Of a stretch of DNA of 64,000 nt, positions 8,089-16,592 are shown piece after piece. Within the stretch, counting starts at the first letter, position 1. Every line of letters starts with the position of its first letter. The DNA lies in NCBI GenBank assembly GCA_902706205.1, contig CACSKA010000011.1:62001-126000 (forward strand). Reading direction: 5' to 3'. The translations under genes and the position numbers were made by a program. Below the pieces are notes generated by a model. That model made no database searches. It was not told the origin of the DNA and was given only the letters and a program-made list of their open reading frames with translations. The DNA comes from Chryseobacterium sp. 18061. Lineage in GTDB: Bacteria; Pseudomonadota; Gammaproteobacteria; Enterobacterales; Enterobacteriaceae.

Positions 8089-8673
8089 ATGTTTGGCTAT
8101 CGTAGTAACGTGCCGAAAGTGCGCTTAACAACAGACCGTCTTGTGGTGCGTCTGGTCCATGACCGCGACGCCTGGCGGCTCGCCGATTATTACGCGGAAA
8201 ATAAAACGTTCCTGAAACCCTGGGAACCGATCCGTGACGACAGCCATTGCTATCCTTCAGGCTGGCAAGCGCGCTTGTCGATGATCAGCGAGTTTCACAA
8301 ACAGGGTTCCGCGTTTTACTTTGTGTTGCTTGACCCGGAAGAAAAAGAAATCGTCGGTGTGGCCAATTTTTCCAACGTGGTGCGCGGATCGTTTCATGCC
8401 TGTTATCTGGGCTATTCGATTGGCGAAAAATGGCAGGGACAGGGGCTGATGTACGAAGCGCTGACGTCCGCCATTCGCTACATGCAGCGCACCCAGCATA
8501 TACACCGCATTATGGCCAACTATATGCCGCACAATCAGCGTAGCGGCGCGCTACTGGCCAAGCTCGGATTTGAAAAAGAAGGATTCGCCAAAGACTATCT
8601 GCTGATTGACGGGCAGTGGCGGGACCACGTTCTGACGGCGCTCACCACACGCGAGTGGACGGCGGGTCGATAA
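8089..8673 (+). CDS. rimJ: Ribosomal protein uS5 N-acetyltransferase RimJ
   Basis: GNAT-fold enzyme that acetylates the N-terminal alanine of ribosomal protein S5 and is linked to 30S maturation. The 194-aa product equals E. coli RimJ almost residue for residue (MFGYRSNVPKVRLTTDRL). The acetyl-CoA loop is in the region YSIGEKWQGQGLMYEAL near residue 110. The frame is open far upstream to 7846, but the ATG at 8089 has a good GGGGGAAG site and is the family start. The yceH start lies 10 bases after the stop, with a GGAGAA site between them, so the two are co-transcribed. Confidence 0.95.
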   Translation: MFGYRSNVPKVRLTTDRLVVRLVHDRDAWRLADYYAENKTFLKPWEPIRDDSHCYPSGWQARLSMISEFHKQGSAFYFVLLDPEEKEIVGVANFSNVVRGSFHACYLGYSIGEKWQGQGLMYEALTSAIRYMQRTQHIHRIMANYMPHNQRSGALLAKLGFEKEGFAKDYLLIDGQWRDHVLTALTTREWTAGR

Positions 8674-8682
8674 GGAGAAATC

Positions 8683-9330
8683 ATGAAGTATCAGTTAACG
8701 GTGCTTGAAGCACGTGTGATTGGCTGCCTGCTGGAAAAGCAGGTCACCACGCCGGAGCAGTATCCGTTGTCGGTCAACGCCGTCACCCTGGCCTGTAATC
8801 AGAAAAGTAACCGCGAACCGGTGATGACGCTTAGCGAAAATGAGGTTCAGGATTTACTCGATCAGCTGGTAAAGCGGCATTATCTCCGCACCGTCAGCGG
8901 GTTTGGCAACCGGGTGACCAAATATGAACAGCGATTCTGCAATTCCGAATTTGGCGATTTGAAGCTAAGTACCGCGGAAGTGGCGCTGGTAACTACGCTG
9001 CTGCTGCGCGGCGCGCAGACGCCGGGCGAATTGCGCAGTCGCGGCCAGCGGATGCATGAATTTGCGGACATGGCCGAAGTCGAAAACGCACTGGAAAATC
9101 TGAGCAATCGTGAAGACGGGCCGTTTATAGCGCGTTTACCGCGCGAACCGGGCAAGCGCGAGCAGCGTTTTATGCATCTGTTTAACGGTGATGTTGAACA
9201 TGCCGCTGTCACCGCTGAGACCGACATGCCGGAGACCAACAGCCTGGTGGCGCGCGTAGACGCGCTGGAGAGCGAAGTTGAAGAGCTCAAGCAGCGTCTC
9301 GATTCCTTACTGGCACATCTGGGAGATTAA
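8683..9330 (+). CDS. yceH: YceH family protein (DUF480)
   Basis: A 215-aa cytoplasmic protein of unknown function, the same length as in E. coli. The DUF480 fold consists of two winged-helix-like halves (about residues 1-85 and 90-170). A C-terminal coiled coil (about 185-213) is rich in Glu and Leu (ALESEVEELKQRLDSLL). The wHTH fold hints at nucleic-acid binding or dimerisation, but no target is known. It follows rimJ and is followed 2 bases later by mviM, which suggests a rimJ-yceH-mviM transcript. Confidence 0.9.
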   Translation: MKYQLTVLEARVIGCLLEKQVTTPEQYPLSVNAVTLACNQKSNREPVMTLSENEVQDLLDQLVKRHYLRTVSGFGNRVTKYEQRFCNSEFGDLKLSTAEVALVTTLLLRGAQTPGELRSRGQRMHEFADMAEVENALENLSNREDGPFIARLPREPGKREQRFMHLFNGDVEHAAVTAETDMPETNSLVARVDALESEVEELKQRLDSLLAHLGD

Positions 9331-9332
9331 GC

Positions 9333-10259
9333 GTGACCGCGAAACTTCGAATTGGCGTGGTGGGCCTCGGGGGCATTGCGCAGAAAGCGTGGCTGCCGGT
9401 GGTAAGCGCTGCAACAAACTCGACGCTGCAGGCGGCCTGGTCGCCGGGGCGTGAAAAAGCGCAGCGCGTGTGCGAAACGTACCGTATTCCGCTGGCGGAT
9501 TCGCTGGCGCATCTTGCGTCCCAGTGCGATGCGGTATTTGTGCACAGCTCAACCGCCACGCATTATGCGGTGGTCAGCGAACTGCTGAACGCCGGGGTTC
9601 ACGTCTGTGTCGATAAACCGCTGGCAGAAAAACTGAGTGATGCGATACGCCTGATTGAACTGGCCGAGAAGAAAAAGTTAACGCTGATGGTCGGTTTTAA
9701 CCGTCGTTTTTCGCCGCTGTACCAGGAGCTAAAAGCTAATCTGGCCGATGGCGCATCGCTGCGGATGGACAAACACCGGACCAACAGCGTCGGGCCAAAC
9801 GATCTGCGATTCACTTTGCTGGATGATTATCTGCATGTGGTGGATACCGCGTTATGGCTGGCGGGCGGAAATCCGCAGCTGAGTGGCGGTTTACTGCAAA
9901 CCACTGAACAGGGTGAAATGCTGTACGCCGAGCACCATTTCAGCCTGCCGCAGATGCAAATTACCACCAGTATGCATCGCCGGGCGGGCAGCCAGCGTGA
10001 GTGGGTCCAGGCCGTGACCGACGGCGGGCTTATCGACATTACCGATATGCGTGACTGGCGTGAAGAGCGGGGCGCTGGCGTGATTGTACGTCCTGCATCC
10101 GGTTGGCAAAACACGCTCGAACAGCGCGGTTTTGCGGGATGCGCGCATCACTTTATCGAATGCGTACAAAATCAGACGGTTCCGCAAACTGCTGGCGAGC
10201 AGGCGATTGCCGCCCAGCGTATTGTCGAAAAGCTGTGGCAGGACGCAATAAGCGAGTAA
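9333..10259 (+). CDS. mviM: Gfo/Idh/MocA family oxidoreductase MviM (YceM)
   Basis: A predicted NAD(P)-dependent dehydrogenase of unknown substrate; the old name comes from a Salmonella virulence locus. The 308-aa product starts with a Rossmann fold (RIGVVGLGGIAQ). It has the family's CVDKPLAE motif near residue 95, which places the catalytic Lys, and LDDYLHVVDTALW for the second domain. The start is GTG at 9333, two bases after the yceH stop. An ERIC element, not a simple spacer, separates it from murJ, with which it is usually grouped. Confidence 0.9.
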   Translation: MTAKLRIGVVGLGGIAQKAWLPVVSAATNSTLQAAWSPGREKAQRVCETYRIPLADSLAHLASQCDAVFVHSSTATHYAVVSELLNAGVHVCVDKPLAEKLSDAIRLIELAEKKKLTLMVGFNRRFSPLYQELKANLADGASLRMDKHRTNSVGPNDLRFTLLDDYLHVVDTALWLAGGNPQLSGGLLQTTEQGEMLYAEHHFSLPQMQITTSMHRRAGSQREWVQAVTDGGLIDITDMRDWREERGAGVIVRPASGWQNTLEQRGFAGCAHHFIECVQNQTVPQTAGEQAIAAQRIVEKLWQDAISE

Positions 10260-10267
10260 ACCCCCGT

Positions 10268-10384
10268 CAGCCTTCACGCTGCATGGGCGTTGGCTACACC
10301 TGCTCACCCCAGTCACTTATTTGAGTAAGCGTCTGGGGACTCACAGGCTTGCCTCCTTCCTGCACCTAGAATTATTTTGGGTGT
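10268..10384. repeat. ERIC (IRU) element between mviM and murJ
   Basis: The core GCTCACCCCAGTCACTTAT...AAGCGTCTGGGGACTCAC is the enterobacterial repetitive intergenic consensus palindrome. The flanks TGCATGGGCGTTGGC and TTGCCTCCTTCCTGCA plus AATTATTTTGGGT match the outer arms. The left terminus looks slightly eroded. It begins 9 bases after the mviM stop and ends about 108 bases before murJ, so the murJ promoter lies after it or read-through passes it. Confidence 0.85.
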
Positions 10385-10491
10385 TACGATGGGTGTAGTA
10401 ATTACGGCTAATCCAGGTAGACTATCGCCACTTTCCAACGCCTGTTTTGCTTACAGGCGTTTTTGATCCAGGGTTGTGGAATAACACGTTA

Positions 10492-12027
10492 ATGAACCTA
10501 TTAAAATCGCTGGCGGCCGTCAGTTCAATGACCATGTTTTCTCGCGTACTGGGTTTTGCGCGCGATGCCATTGTGGCAAGGGTTTTTGGGGCGGGAGTCG
10601 CGACGGATGCCTTTTTTGTGGCGTTCAAACTGCCAAACCTGCTGCGTCGTATCTTTGCGGAAGGCGCGTTTTCACAGGCGTTCGTGCCGATTCTGGCGGA
10701 ATACAAAAGTAAGCAGGGCGAAGATGCGACCCGCGTTTTCGTCTCGTATGTTTCCGGGTTATTAACCCTCGCGCTGGCGGTAGTGACCGTTGTCGGGATG
10801 CTCGCCGCACCGTGGGTTATCACCCTGACCGCGCCCGGTTTTGCCAATACGCCAGACAAGTTCGCCTTAACCAGCCAACTGCTGCGCATTACCTTCCCGT
10901 ATATTCTGCTTATCTCGCTGGCGTCGCTGGTGGGGGCAATTCTGAATACCTGGAACCGCTTCTCGGTTCCGGCTTTTGCGCCGACGTTCCTGAACGTCAG
11001 CATGATCGGTTTTGCGCTGTTTGCCGCACCGTATTTCAATCCCCCGGTGCTGGCGCTGGCGTGGGCGGTAACCGTCGGCGGTGTGCTGCAGTTGTTCTAT
11101 CAGCTGCCGCACCTGAAAAAAATCGGCATGCTGGTGCTGCCGCGCATTAACCTGAAAGATGCCGGTTCTATTCGCGTCGTGAAGCAAATGGGCCCGGCAA
11201 TTCTCGGGGTTTCCGTCAGCCAGATCTCACTGATCATTAACACCATTTTCGCCTCGTTCCTGGCCTCGGGGTCGGTATCGTGGATGTACTACGCTGACCG
11301 TCTGATGGAGTTCCCGTCCGGCGTGCTGGGTGTGGCGCTCGGCACGATTCTGCTGCCGTCGCTCTCCAAAAGTTTTGCCAGCGGCAACCACCAGGAATAC
11401 AACCGCCTGATGGACTGGGGCCTACGCCTGTGTTTCCTGCTGGCGGTCCCGAGTGCGGTAGCGCTGGGCATTCTGGCTAAACCGCTCACCGTGGCGCTGT
11501 TCCAGTACGGTAAATTCACCGCCTTTGATGCATCGATGACCCAGCGTGCGCTGGTGGCGTATTCCGTTGGTCTGGTGGGTCTGATTGTACTGAAAGTACT
11601 GGCCCCGGGCTTCTATTCCCGTCAGAACATCAAAACACCGGTCAAGATTGCGATCGTTACGCTCATCATGACGCAGCTGATGAACCTGGCATTTATCGGT
11701 CCGCTGAAACACGCCGGTCTTTCGCTGTCGATTGGACTGGCGGCGTGCCTGAATGCCAGCCTGCTGTACTGGCAGTTGCGTAAGCAAAAAATCTTCACCC
11801 CTGAACCGGGCTGGGGCCGTTTCCTGACTCGCCTGATTGTTGCGGTGGTGGTGATGGCTGCCGCGCTGTTGGGCATGATGTACATCATGCCGGAGTGGTC
11901 CCAGGGCACGATGCCGTTCCGCATTATGCGTCTGATGGTTGTGGTCGTGGGGGGGATCGCGGCGTACTTCGCAACGTTGCTGGTGCTGGGTTTCAGAGTG
12001 AAAGAGTTTACACGCCGTACGGTGTAA
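10492..12027 (+). CDS. murJ: Lipid II flippase MurJ (MviN)
   Basis: Moves lipid II across the inner membrane for peptidoglycan synthesis; essential in E. coli. The 511-aa product has the E. coli length and 14 predicted helices. The N-terminal MNLLKSLAAVSSMTMFSRVLGFARD carries the conserved Arg residues of the cavity, and FVAFKLPNLLRRIFAEGAFSQAFVP is the family signature. The ATG at 10492 is chosen over 10447, which would add 15 unrelated residues. It is followed by about 100 bases and then convergent flgN. Confidence 0.95.
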   Translation: MNLLKSLAAVSSMTMFSRVLGFARDAIVARVFGAGVATDAFFVAFKLPNLLRRIFAEGAFSQAFVPILAEYKSKQGEDATRVFVSYVSGLLTLALAVVTVVGMLAAPWVITLTAPGFANTPDKFALTSQLLRITFPYILLISLASLVGAILNTWNRFSVPAFAPTFLNVSMIGFALFAAPYFNPPVLALAWAVTVGGVLQLFYQLPHLKKIGMLVLPRINLKDAGSIRVVKQMGPAILGVSVSQISLIINTIFASFLASGSVSWMYYADRLMEFPSGVLGVALGTILLPSLSKSFASGNHQEYNRLMDWGLRLCFLLAVPSAVALGILAKPLTVALFQYGKFTAFDASMTQRALVAYSVGLVGLIVLKVLAPGFYSRQNIKTPVKIAIVTLIMTQLMNLAFIGPLKHAGLSLSIGLAACLNASLLYWQLRKQKIFTPEPGWGRFLTRLIVAVVVMAAALLGMMYIMPEWSQGTMPFRIMRLMVVVVGGIAAYFATLLVLGFRVKEFTRRTV

Positions 12028-12128
12028 ATACCTGGCGTGAATGAGCCATCATTGGGAATAGACACAACAAACCGCAGGGCATTGGCCGGAATTCACGGCA
12101 ATGCCACTTGCTGTTTAAGTCGGGAAGA

Positions 12129-12551
12129 TTAAACGGAGAATTTCTTGCCACCGCGTGGGGTAGACGAGGTTTGACCATCTTTGCCGTACAGCGTCGGTTC
12201 CTGATGCGGTTTTAGCACCTGCAACGCCTGCTGGTTACGCTCAATTTGGCCTTCCAGAAGCCAGCCGTTGTGCTGATTGAGGTCGCGCAACTGCTGGGTT
12301 TTTTCGGTAATGGTCTGCCAGCGTTCCGCGACGTCATCATTGGCACAGCGCTGTGCTTCCTGCTCCAGGCGGCGTTGTTTTTCCAGATAATCCAGCGTTG
12401 CCAGCAACGAGCTTTTCTCTTCGGTAATACGCTGCAGGGCGCTACTGTTTACGCTGCCCGCGGATAGCTGTTGCTGTTCGGCATCCATCACCTCTTTCAG
12501 CGAGTTCAGGATGACTGTCATATGATCCAGTATTTCTGACAGACGACTCAT
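12129..12551 (-). CDS. flgN: Flagellar export chaperone FlgN
   Basis: Cytoplasmic chaperone for the hook-filament junction proteins FlgK and FlgL; it also affects FlgM translation. The 140-aa product (about 138 in E. coli) is helical, with heptad-like patterns through residues 1-90. A basic C-terminal tail (GGKKFSV) closes it. It follows flgM by 4 bases on the same strand and so belongs to the flgMN operon driven by the sigma-28 promoter at 12913-12939. Confidence 0.93.
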   Translation of the reverse strand: MSRLSEILDHMTVILNSLKEVMDAEQQQLSAGSVNSSALQRITEEKSSLLATLDYLEKQRRLEQEAQRCANDDVAERWQTITEKTQQLRDLNQHNGWLLEGQIERNQQALQVLKPHQEPTLYGKDGQTSSTPRGGKKFSV

Positions 12552-12555
12552 TCTG

Positions 12556-12852
12556 TTATTTACTCTGCTGCAGCCAGCTCTGGGTATCCGAAATCAGCGA
12601 ATCGGCAATTTTGCCGGTATCCATTTTCAGCTCACCGTTACGGATAGCGGTTTTCATGGCCTCGACGCGATCCATATTGATGTCACTGTTGCGCGGTTGC
12701 ATCAGGCTCGATTGCGCTTCGCTCAGCGTCACGTTAGTGCTGTTCGCGGTCGACGATGTGTCCAGACGGGCTTTCTGCGCCTGGGCTTCATTTGGCTCAC
12801 GCGGCTGGACGGCGTTAACGGGCTTCAGGGGCGATGTACGATCAATGCTCAT
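12556..12852 (-). CDS. flgM: Anti-sigma-28 factor FlgM
   Basis: Binds and holds sigma-28 (FliA) until the hook is complete, and is then exported through the flagellar secretion channel. The 98-aa product matches the family size (97). The disordered N-terminal half starts MSIDRTSPLKPVNAVQPRE. The C-terminal sigma-binding helices include MKTAIRNGELKMDTGKIAD and end in SLISDTQSWLQQ. It is transcribed with flgN. A strong sigma-28 promoter stands about 60 bases upstream, and flgA, on the same strand, supplies class 2 read-through. Confidence 0.95.
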   Translation of the reverse strand: MSIDRTSPLKPVNAVQPREPNEAQAQKARLDTSSTANSTNVTLSEAQSSLMQPRNSDINMDRVEAMKTAIRNGELKMDTGKIADSLISDTQSWLQQSK

Positions 12853-12912
12853 TGTCCTGTCCTCATCGAGGTTTCGTGGCGTTACTGCCTGCCATCATCA
12901 CTTGTTGATTAT

Positions 12913-12939
12913 TTATCGGCAGGCTCTGCAGAATCTTTA
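12913..12939 (-). promoter_or_regulatory. Sigma-28 (FliA) class 3 promoter of flgMN
   Basis: On the minus strand TAAAGATT, an 11-base spacer and GCCGATAA give a near-perfect match to the sigma-28 consensus (TAAAGTTT-N11-GCCGATAA). It lies between flgA and flgM. This makes FlgM part of its own feedback loop. Confidence 0.92.
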
Positions 12940-12945
12940 TATGCA

Positions 12946-13605
12946 TTATAGATTAATCAGAATATTCCCATCCGAATCCACCTGACCGCTCACCACCTGG
13001 CCTGACGGCATTCTAACGCGAGCGTTTTGGGCGACGGCGGCATTGTTTAACGCCTGGCCTTCGCCATTAACGCTAAAGCCATCGCCACTGGCAATGACCT
13101 GGACTTTTTGTCCGGCTTTAACGCGCCATGACTGGCGTAACATTGACAGCTGAATCGGCTGTCCGGGCGCCAGGTCACGCATAGTCACGGCGTCCTGCGC
13201 CTGGTTTATATCAAGCATGGTGCGCGGCGGCAACTGGTCGAGACGCCCACGTTTAAGCGTTACGCTGCCGGGTTGCAGGACCGCACCGCGTGGCACAGAC
13301 TGCGCCGCCACTACGTAATTCCCCGTCGCTTCAACCATCACCTGAATGTATTTTTTTTCCGTTGCACACTGCGCTACAACGGACTGATTTCCCCACAGAC
13401 GGGCATTGCCCATCACGGAAAATGCAGGCTGCTCACACTGCGGCAGCTGCGTGTCAGGGCTGCGCACGTTAACCACCACCGAATCGCTGAAGCCAGCAAG
13501 ACGGTGGCTGAAAAAATCCGTCAGCTGCTGGGTGAGGTTCTGCGCCATGGCCACCGGGCTCAGGAGCGCAAACGCCAGCGTGAGGGTGCTCTTCAGGTTT
13601 CGCAT
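12946..13605 (-). CDS. flgA: Flagellar P-ring assembly chaperone FlgA
   Basis: Periplasmic chaperone for assembly of FlgI into the P ring. The 219-aa product equals the E. coli length. It starts with a signal peptide (MRNLKSTLTLAFALLSPVAMA, cleaved before QNLTQQL). A SAF-type C-terminal domain (about residues 95-219) includes the conserved RGRLDQLPPRTMLDINQ and NNAAVAQNARVRM stretches. The ATG at 13605 is chosen because the frame extension to 13650 would put charged residues before the signal. It is divergent from flgB, with 161 bases shared for class 2 control. Confidence 0.93.
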   Translation of the reverse strand: MRNLKSTLTLAFALLSPVAMAQNLTQQLTDFFSHRLAGFSDSVVVNVRSPDTQLPQCEQPAFSVMGNARLWGNQSVVAQCATEKKYIQVMVEATGNYVVAAQSVPRGAVLQPGSVTLKRGRLDQLPPRTMLDINQAQDAVTMRDLAPGQPIQLSMLRQSWRVKAGQKVQVIASGDGFSVNGEGQALNNAAVAQNARVRMPSGQVVSGQVDSDGNILINL

Positions 13606-13766
13606 TGCTAACTCCGGTCTGTCAGGGAATAGCCGAATTTTACCTGTCAACGAAGAACATCAACGCAACAAATAGCGATGCATTTTGCTTTTATTCCGAC
13701 GATGGCGGCCCAAAATTGGGATTAATCTGAACGCTGAATGAACTATTGCCATCAAGCGGAGGAGAC
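13606..13766. promoter_or_regulatory. Divergent flgA/flgB control region
   Basis: This 161-base gap separates the divergent flgAMN and flgBCDEFGHIJKL units. In E. coli and Salmonella it holds FlhDC-dependent class 2 promoters on both strands. I cannot place the FlhDC boxes with confidence. The flgB end carries a strong GCGGAGGAGA ribosome site. Confidence 0.55.
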
Positions 13767-14180
13767 ATGCTCGATAAACTCGACGCCGCGCTACGTTTTC
13801 AACAGGAAGCGTTGAACCTGCGCGCCCAGCGTCAGGAAATCCTGGCCTCAAACATTGCTAACGCCGATACCCCAGGGTATCAGGCACGCGATGTCGATTT
13901 TGCGTCAGAACTGAAAAAAGTGATGGATCGCGGGCGCGCGGAGACCAGCAGCGTGTCACTTACGCTGACCTCCGAGCGCCATATTCCAGCCCAGGCGATG
14001 TCCGCCCCTTCTGTAGACCTGATGTATCGGGTACCTGACCAGCCATCAATGGACGGTAACACCGTCGATATGGACCGGGAGCGCACGCAATTCGCCGACA
14101 ACAGCCTGCAATACCAGACCGGTCTGACCGTGCTGGGGGGGCAAATCCGCAGCATGATGACCGTGCTACAGGGGAACTAA
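13767..14180 (+). CDS. flgB: Flagellar proximal rod protein FlgB
   Basis: One of the proximal rod subunits of the basal body, exported by the flagellar type III system. The 137-aa product matches FlgB (138 in E. coli). It has the rod/hook N-terminal motif ASNIANADTPGYQARD near residue 35 and the C-terminal helix TQFADNSLQYQTGLTVLGGQ. The start at 13767 follows a strong GGAGGAG site; the ATG at 13746 lacks one. It is the first gene of the flgB-J operon. Confidence 0.95.
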   Translation: MLDKLDAALRFQQEALNLRAQRQEILASNIANADTPGYQARDVDFASELKKVMDRGRAETSSVSLTLTSERHIPAQAMSAPSVDLMYRVPDQPSMDGNTVDMDRERTQFADNSLQYQTGLTVLGGQIRSMMTVLQGN

Positions 14181-14183
14181 TTC

Positions 14184-14588
14184 ATGGCTCTACTGAATAT
14201 TTTTGACGTTGCCGGTTCGGCGCTGACGGCGCAGTCCAAACGCCTGAACGTCGCCGCCAGTAACCTCGCCAACGCCGACAGCGTCACCGGCCCGGACGGT
14301 CAGCCGTACCGCGCCAAGCAGGTGGTGTTCCAGGTTGATGCGCCAACAGGGGCAGCGACCGGCGGCGTAAAAGTGGCCGATGTGGTGGAAAGTCAGGACC
14401 CGTTCAAGTTGGTGTACCAGCCGGGCAATCCGCTGGCGGACGCCAAAGGCTACGTGAAGATGCCGAATGTCGATGTGGTGGAGGAAATGGTCAACACCAT
14501 GTCTGCTTCCCGCAGCTACCAGGCCAACGTTGAAGTACTCAACACCGTCAAGAGCATGATGCTCAAAACGCTGACCCTCGGTCAGTAA
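14184..14588 (+). CDS. flgC: Flagellar proximal rod protein FlgC
   Basis: Proximal rod subunit that stacks on FlgB. The 134-aa product has exactly the E. coli length. The N-terminal helix carries the rod signature (VAASNLANADS) near residue 27, and the C-terminal helix includes NVDVVEEMVNTMSASRSYQANVEV, shared by axial proteins. It begins 3 bases after the flgB stop and ends 11 bases before flgD, so it is tightly coupled in the operon. Confidence 0.95.
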   Translation: MALLNIFDVAGSALTAQSKRLNVAASNLANADSVTGPDGQPYRAKQVVFQVDAPTGAATGGVKVADVVESQDPFKLVYQPGNPLADAKGYVKMPNVDVVEEMVNTMSASRSYQANVEVLNTVKSMMLKTLTLGQ

Positions 14589-14599
14589 CGGAGAAAACG

Positions 14600-15289
14600 A
14601 TGTCTATTGCCGTGAATGTCAATGACCCAACCAGTACCGCCAGCACCACCGCGACCAGCGGCAGTCTGACCACCAGTAATGCGTCGGACCTGCAAAGCAG
14701 CTTCCTGACGCTGCTGGTCGCTCAGCTGAAAAACCAGGACCCGACCAATCCAATGGACAACAGTCAGCTGACCTCTCAGCTGGCGCAGATAAGCACCGTC
14801 AGCGGGATTGAGAAGCTCAACACCACGCTCGGGTCTATCTCCGGACAGATTGATAACAGCCAGTCTTTGCAGGCCACCTCGCTGATTGGTCACGGGGTGA
14901 TGATCCCAGGATCCGTGGTACTGGCCGGTTCGGACACCGACGGCAATGCCAGCACCACGCCGTTTGGCGTTGAGCTGACCCAGGCCGCCGACAAAGCCAC
15001 CGCGACTGTCACCGACGCCAGCGGCAAAGTTATCCGCACGATGGATCTCGGCAGCCTAACCGCAGGCGTTCACACCTTTACCTGGGATGGTACTGCCGCC
15101 GATGGCTCTACCGTCCCGGACGGCGCCTATAACGTCTCGATTGCCGCCAGCACCAACGGCACGCAGCTGGTGGCTCAGCCACTTAAGTTCGCGCTGGTGC
15201 AAGGGGTTACGAAGGGAAGCAGCGGTAATCTGCTGGATCTCGGAACGTATGGCACCACCACGCTCGACGAAGTTCGTCAGATTATTTAA
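14600..15289 (+). CDS. flgD: Flagellar hook assembly scaffold FlgD
   Basis: Cap protein needed for hook polymerisation; it leaves the tip when the hook is complete. The 229-aa product is close to E. coli FlgD (231). Residues 1-30 are a low-complexity Ser/Thr-rich export region. The conserved LQSSFLTLLVAQLKNQDPTNPMDN stands near 33-55 (residues partly listed). A C-terminal Ig-like/tudor domain holds the VHTFTWDGTAADGSTVPDG turn. It lies between flgC and flgE with ordinary short spacings. Confidence 0.93.
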   Translation: MSIAVNVNDPTSTASTTATSGSLTTSNASDLQSSFLTLLVAQLKNQDPTNPMDNSQLTSQLAQISTVSGIEKLNTTLGSISGQIDNSQSLQATSLIGHGVMIPGSVVLAGSDTDGNASTTPFGVELTQAADKATATVTDASGKVIRTMDLGSLTAGVHTFTWDGTAADGSTVPDGAYNVSIAASTNGTQLVAQPLKFALVQGVTKGSSGNLLDLGTYGTTTLDEVRQII

Positions 15290-15315
15290 GCCTTCAACCT
15301 TATAGGAGTTAAGAC

Positions 15316-16572
15316 ATGGCCTTTTCTCAAGCGGTCAGCGGCCTGAACGCTGCATCCACTAATCTCGACGTGATTGGCAATAACATCGCCAACTCCGCGA
15401 CCTACGGCTTTAAGGCCGGTACCGCCTCTTTCGCCGATATGTTTGCCGGTTCTAAAGTCGGCCTTGGCGTGAAAGTCGCGGGTATCACCCAGGACTTTAA
15501 CGACGGCACCACCACCAGTACCGGTCGTGCGCTCGACGTGGCTATCAGCCAGAGCGGCTTCTTCCGTATGGCCGACGCCAACGGCTCCGTGTACTACAGC
15601 CGTAACGGCCAGTTCAAACTGGACGAAAACCGTAATCTGGTGAACATGCAAGGTCTGCAGTTGACCGGCTATCCGGCAACCGGTACGCCGCCGACCATCC
15701 AGCAGGGCGCGAACCCAGTGGGCTTAAGCATTCCGAATACCCTGATGGCGGCGAAAGCGACCGGCACGGCGGCAATGCAAATCAACCTGAACTCCACTGA
15801 TACGGTGCCGGCGAAAACTCCGTTCGATTCCAGCAACGCGGACACCTATAACAAGAAAGGCACCGTGACGGTGTTCGACAGTCTGGGTAACTCCCACGAC
15901 ATGAACATCTATTACGTCAAAAACAGCGCTAACAACTGGGATGTTTACACCCAGGATTCCAGCGTGGCGGGTGCAGCTGCGGTGCAACAAGCGCAGATGC
16001 AGTTTGGCGATAACGGTACGCTGGAAGGCGTTTATCAGTACGATCCTACGACCCTGGCGCTGGCGACCACACCGAATGCAGCCCCAGAAATTAAGATTGA
16101 TATGGCTTCCCTGAACGGCTCCGCCAACAGCACCTTCCAGCTGAGCTTCCTGAATTCCATGCAGCAGAATACCGGGTCGAACGACATCGTCGCCAACAAC
16201 CAGAACGGCTACAAGCCGGGCAACCTGGTGAGCTATCAGATTAACGACGACGGCACCGTGGTCGGGAACTACTCCAACGAGCAAACTCAGCTGCTGGGCC
16301 AAATCACGCTGGCGAACTTCGCCAACAACGAAGGTCTGCAATCTGAAGGCGATAACGTCTGGTCGGCGACGCAGTCTTCCGGCGTGGCGCTGCTCGGCAC
16401 CGCAGGCACCGGCAACTTCGGCACCCTGACTAACGGCGCGCTGGAAGCATCCAACGTTGATCTGAGTAAAGAACTGGTGAACATGATTGTCGCGCAGCGT
16501 AACTATCAGTCGAACGCGCAGACCATCAAAACCCAGGATCAGATCCTCAACACCCTGGTTAACCTGCGCTAA
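15316..16572 (+). CDS. flgE: Flagellar hook protein FlgE
   Basis: Forms the curved universal joint of the flagellum. The 418-aa product is about 15 residues longer than E. coli or Salmonella FlgE (402-403). The extra length probably lies in the exposed middle domains, as expected for a surface antigen. The N-terminal axial motif is NNIANSATYGFKAG near residue 20, and the C-terminal helix includes VDLSKELVNMIVAQRNYQSNAQT. A TAGGAG ribosome site precedes the ATG. Confidence 0.95.
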   Translation: MAFSQAVSGLNAASTNLDVIGNNIANSATYGFKAGTASFADMFAGSKVGLGVKVAGITQDFNDGTTTSTGRALDVAISQSGFFRMADANGSVYYSRNGQFKLDENRNLVNMQGLQLTGYPATGTPPTIQQGANPVGLSIPNTLMAAKATGTAAMQINLNSTDTVPAKTPFDSSNADTYNKKGTVTVFDSLGNSHDMNIYYVKNSANNWDVYTQDSSVAGAAAVQQAQMQFGDNGTLEGVYQYDPTTLALATTPNAAPEIKIDMASLNGSANSTFQLSFLNSMQQNTGSNDIVANNQNGYKPGNLVSYQINDDGTVVGNYSNEQTQLLGQITLANFANNEGLQSEGDNVWSATQSSGVALLGTAGTGNFGTLTNGALEASNVDLSKELVNMIVAQRNYQSNAQTIKTQDQILNTLVNLR

Positions 16573-16592
16573 GCGCCTGACGGGACGGCTTC

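Noticed and set aside
12073..12100. Possible terminator after murJ (GCATTG...CAATGC)
   Set aside because: The outer 6-bp arms pair, but the inner part is weak and no T run follows on either strand, so I do not call it.
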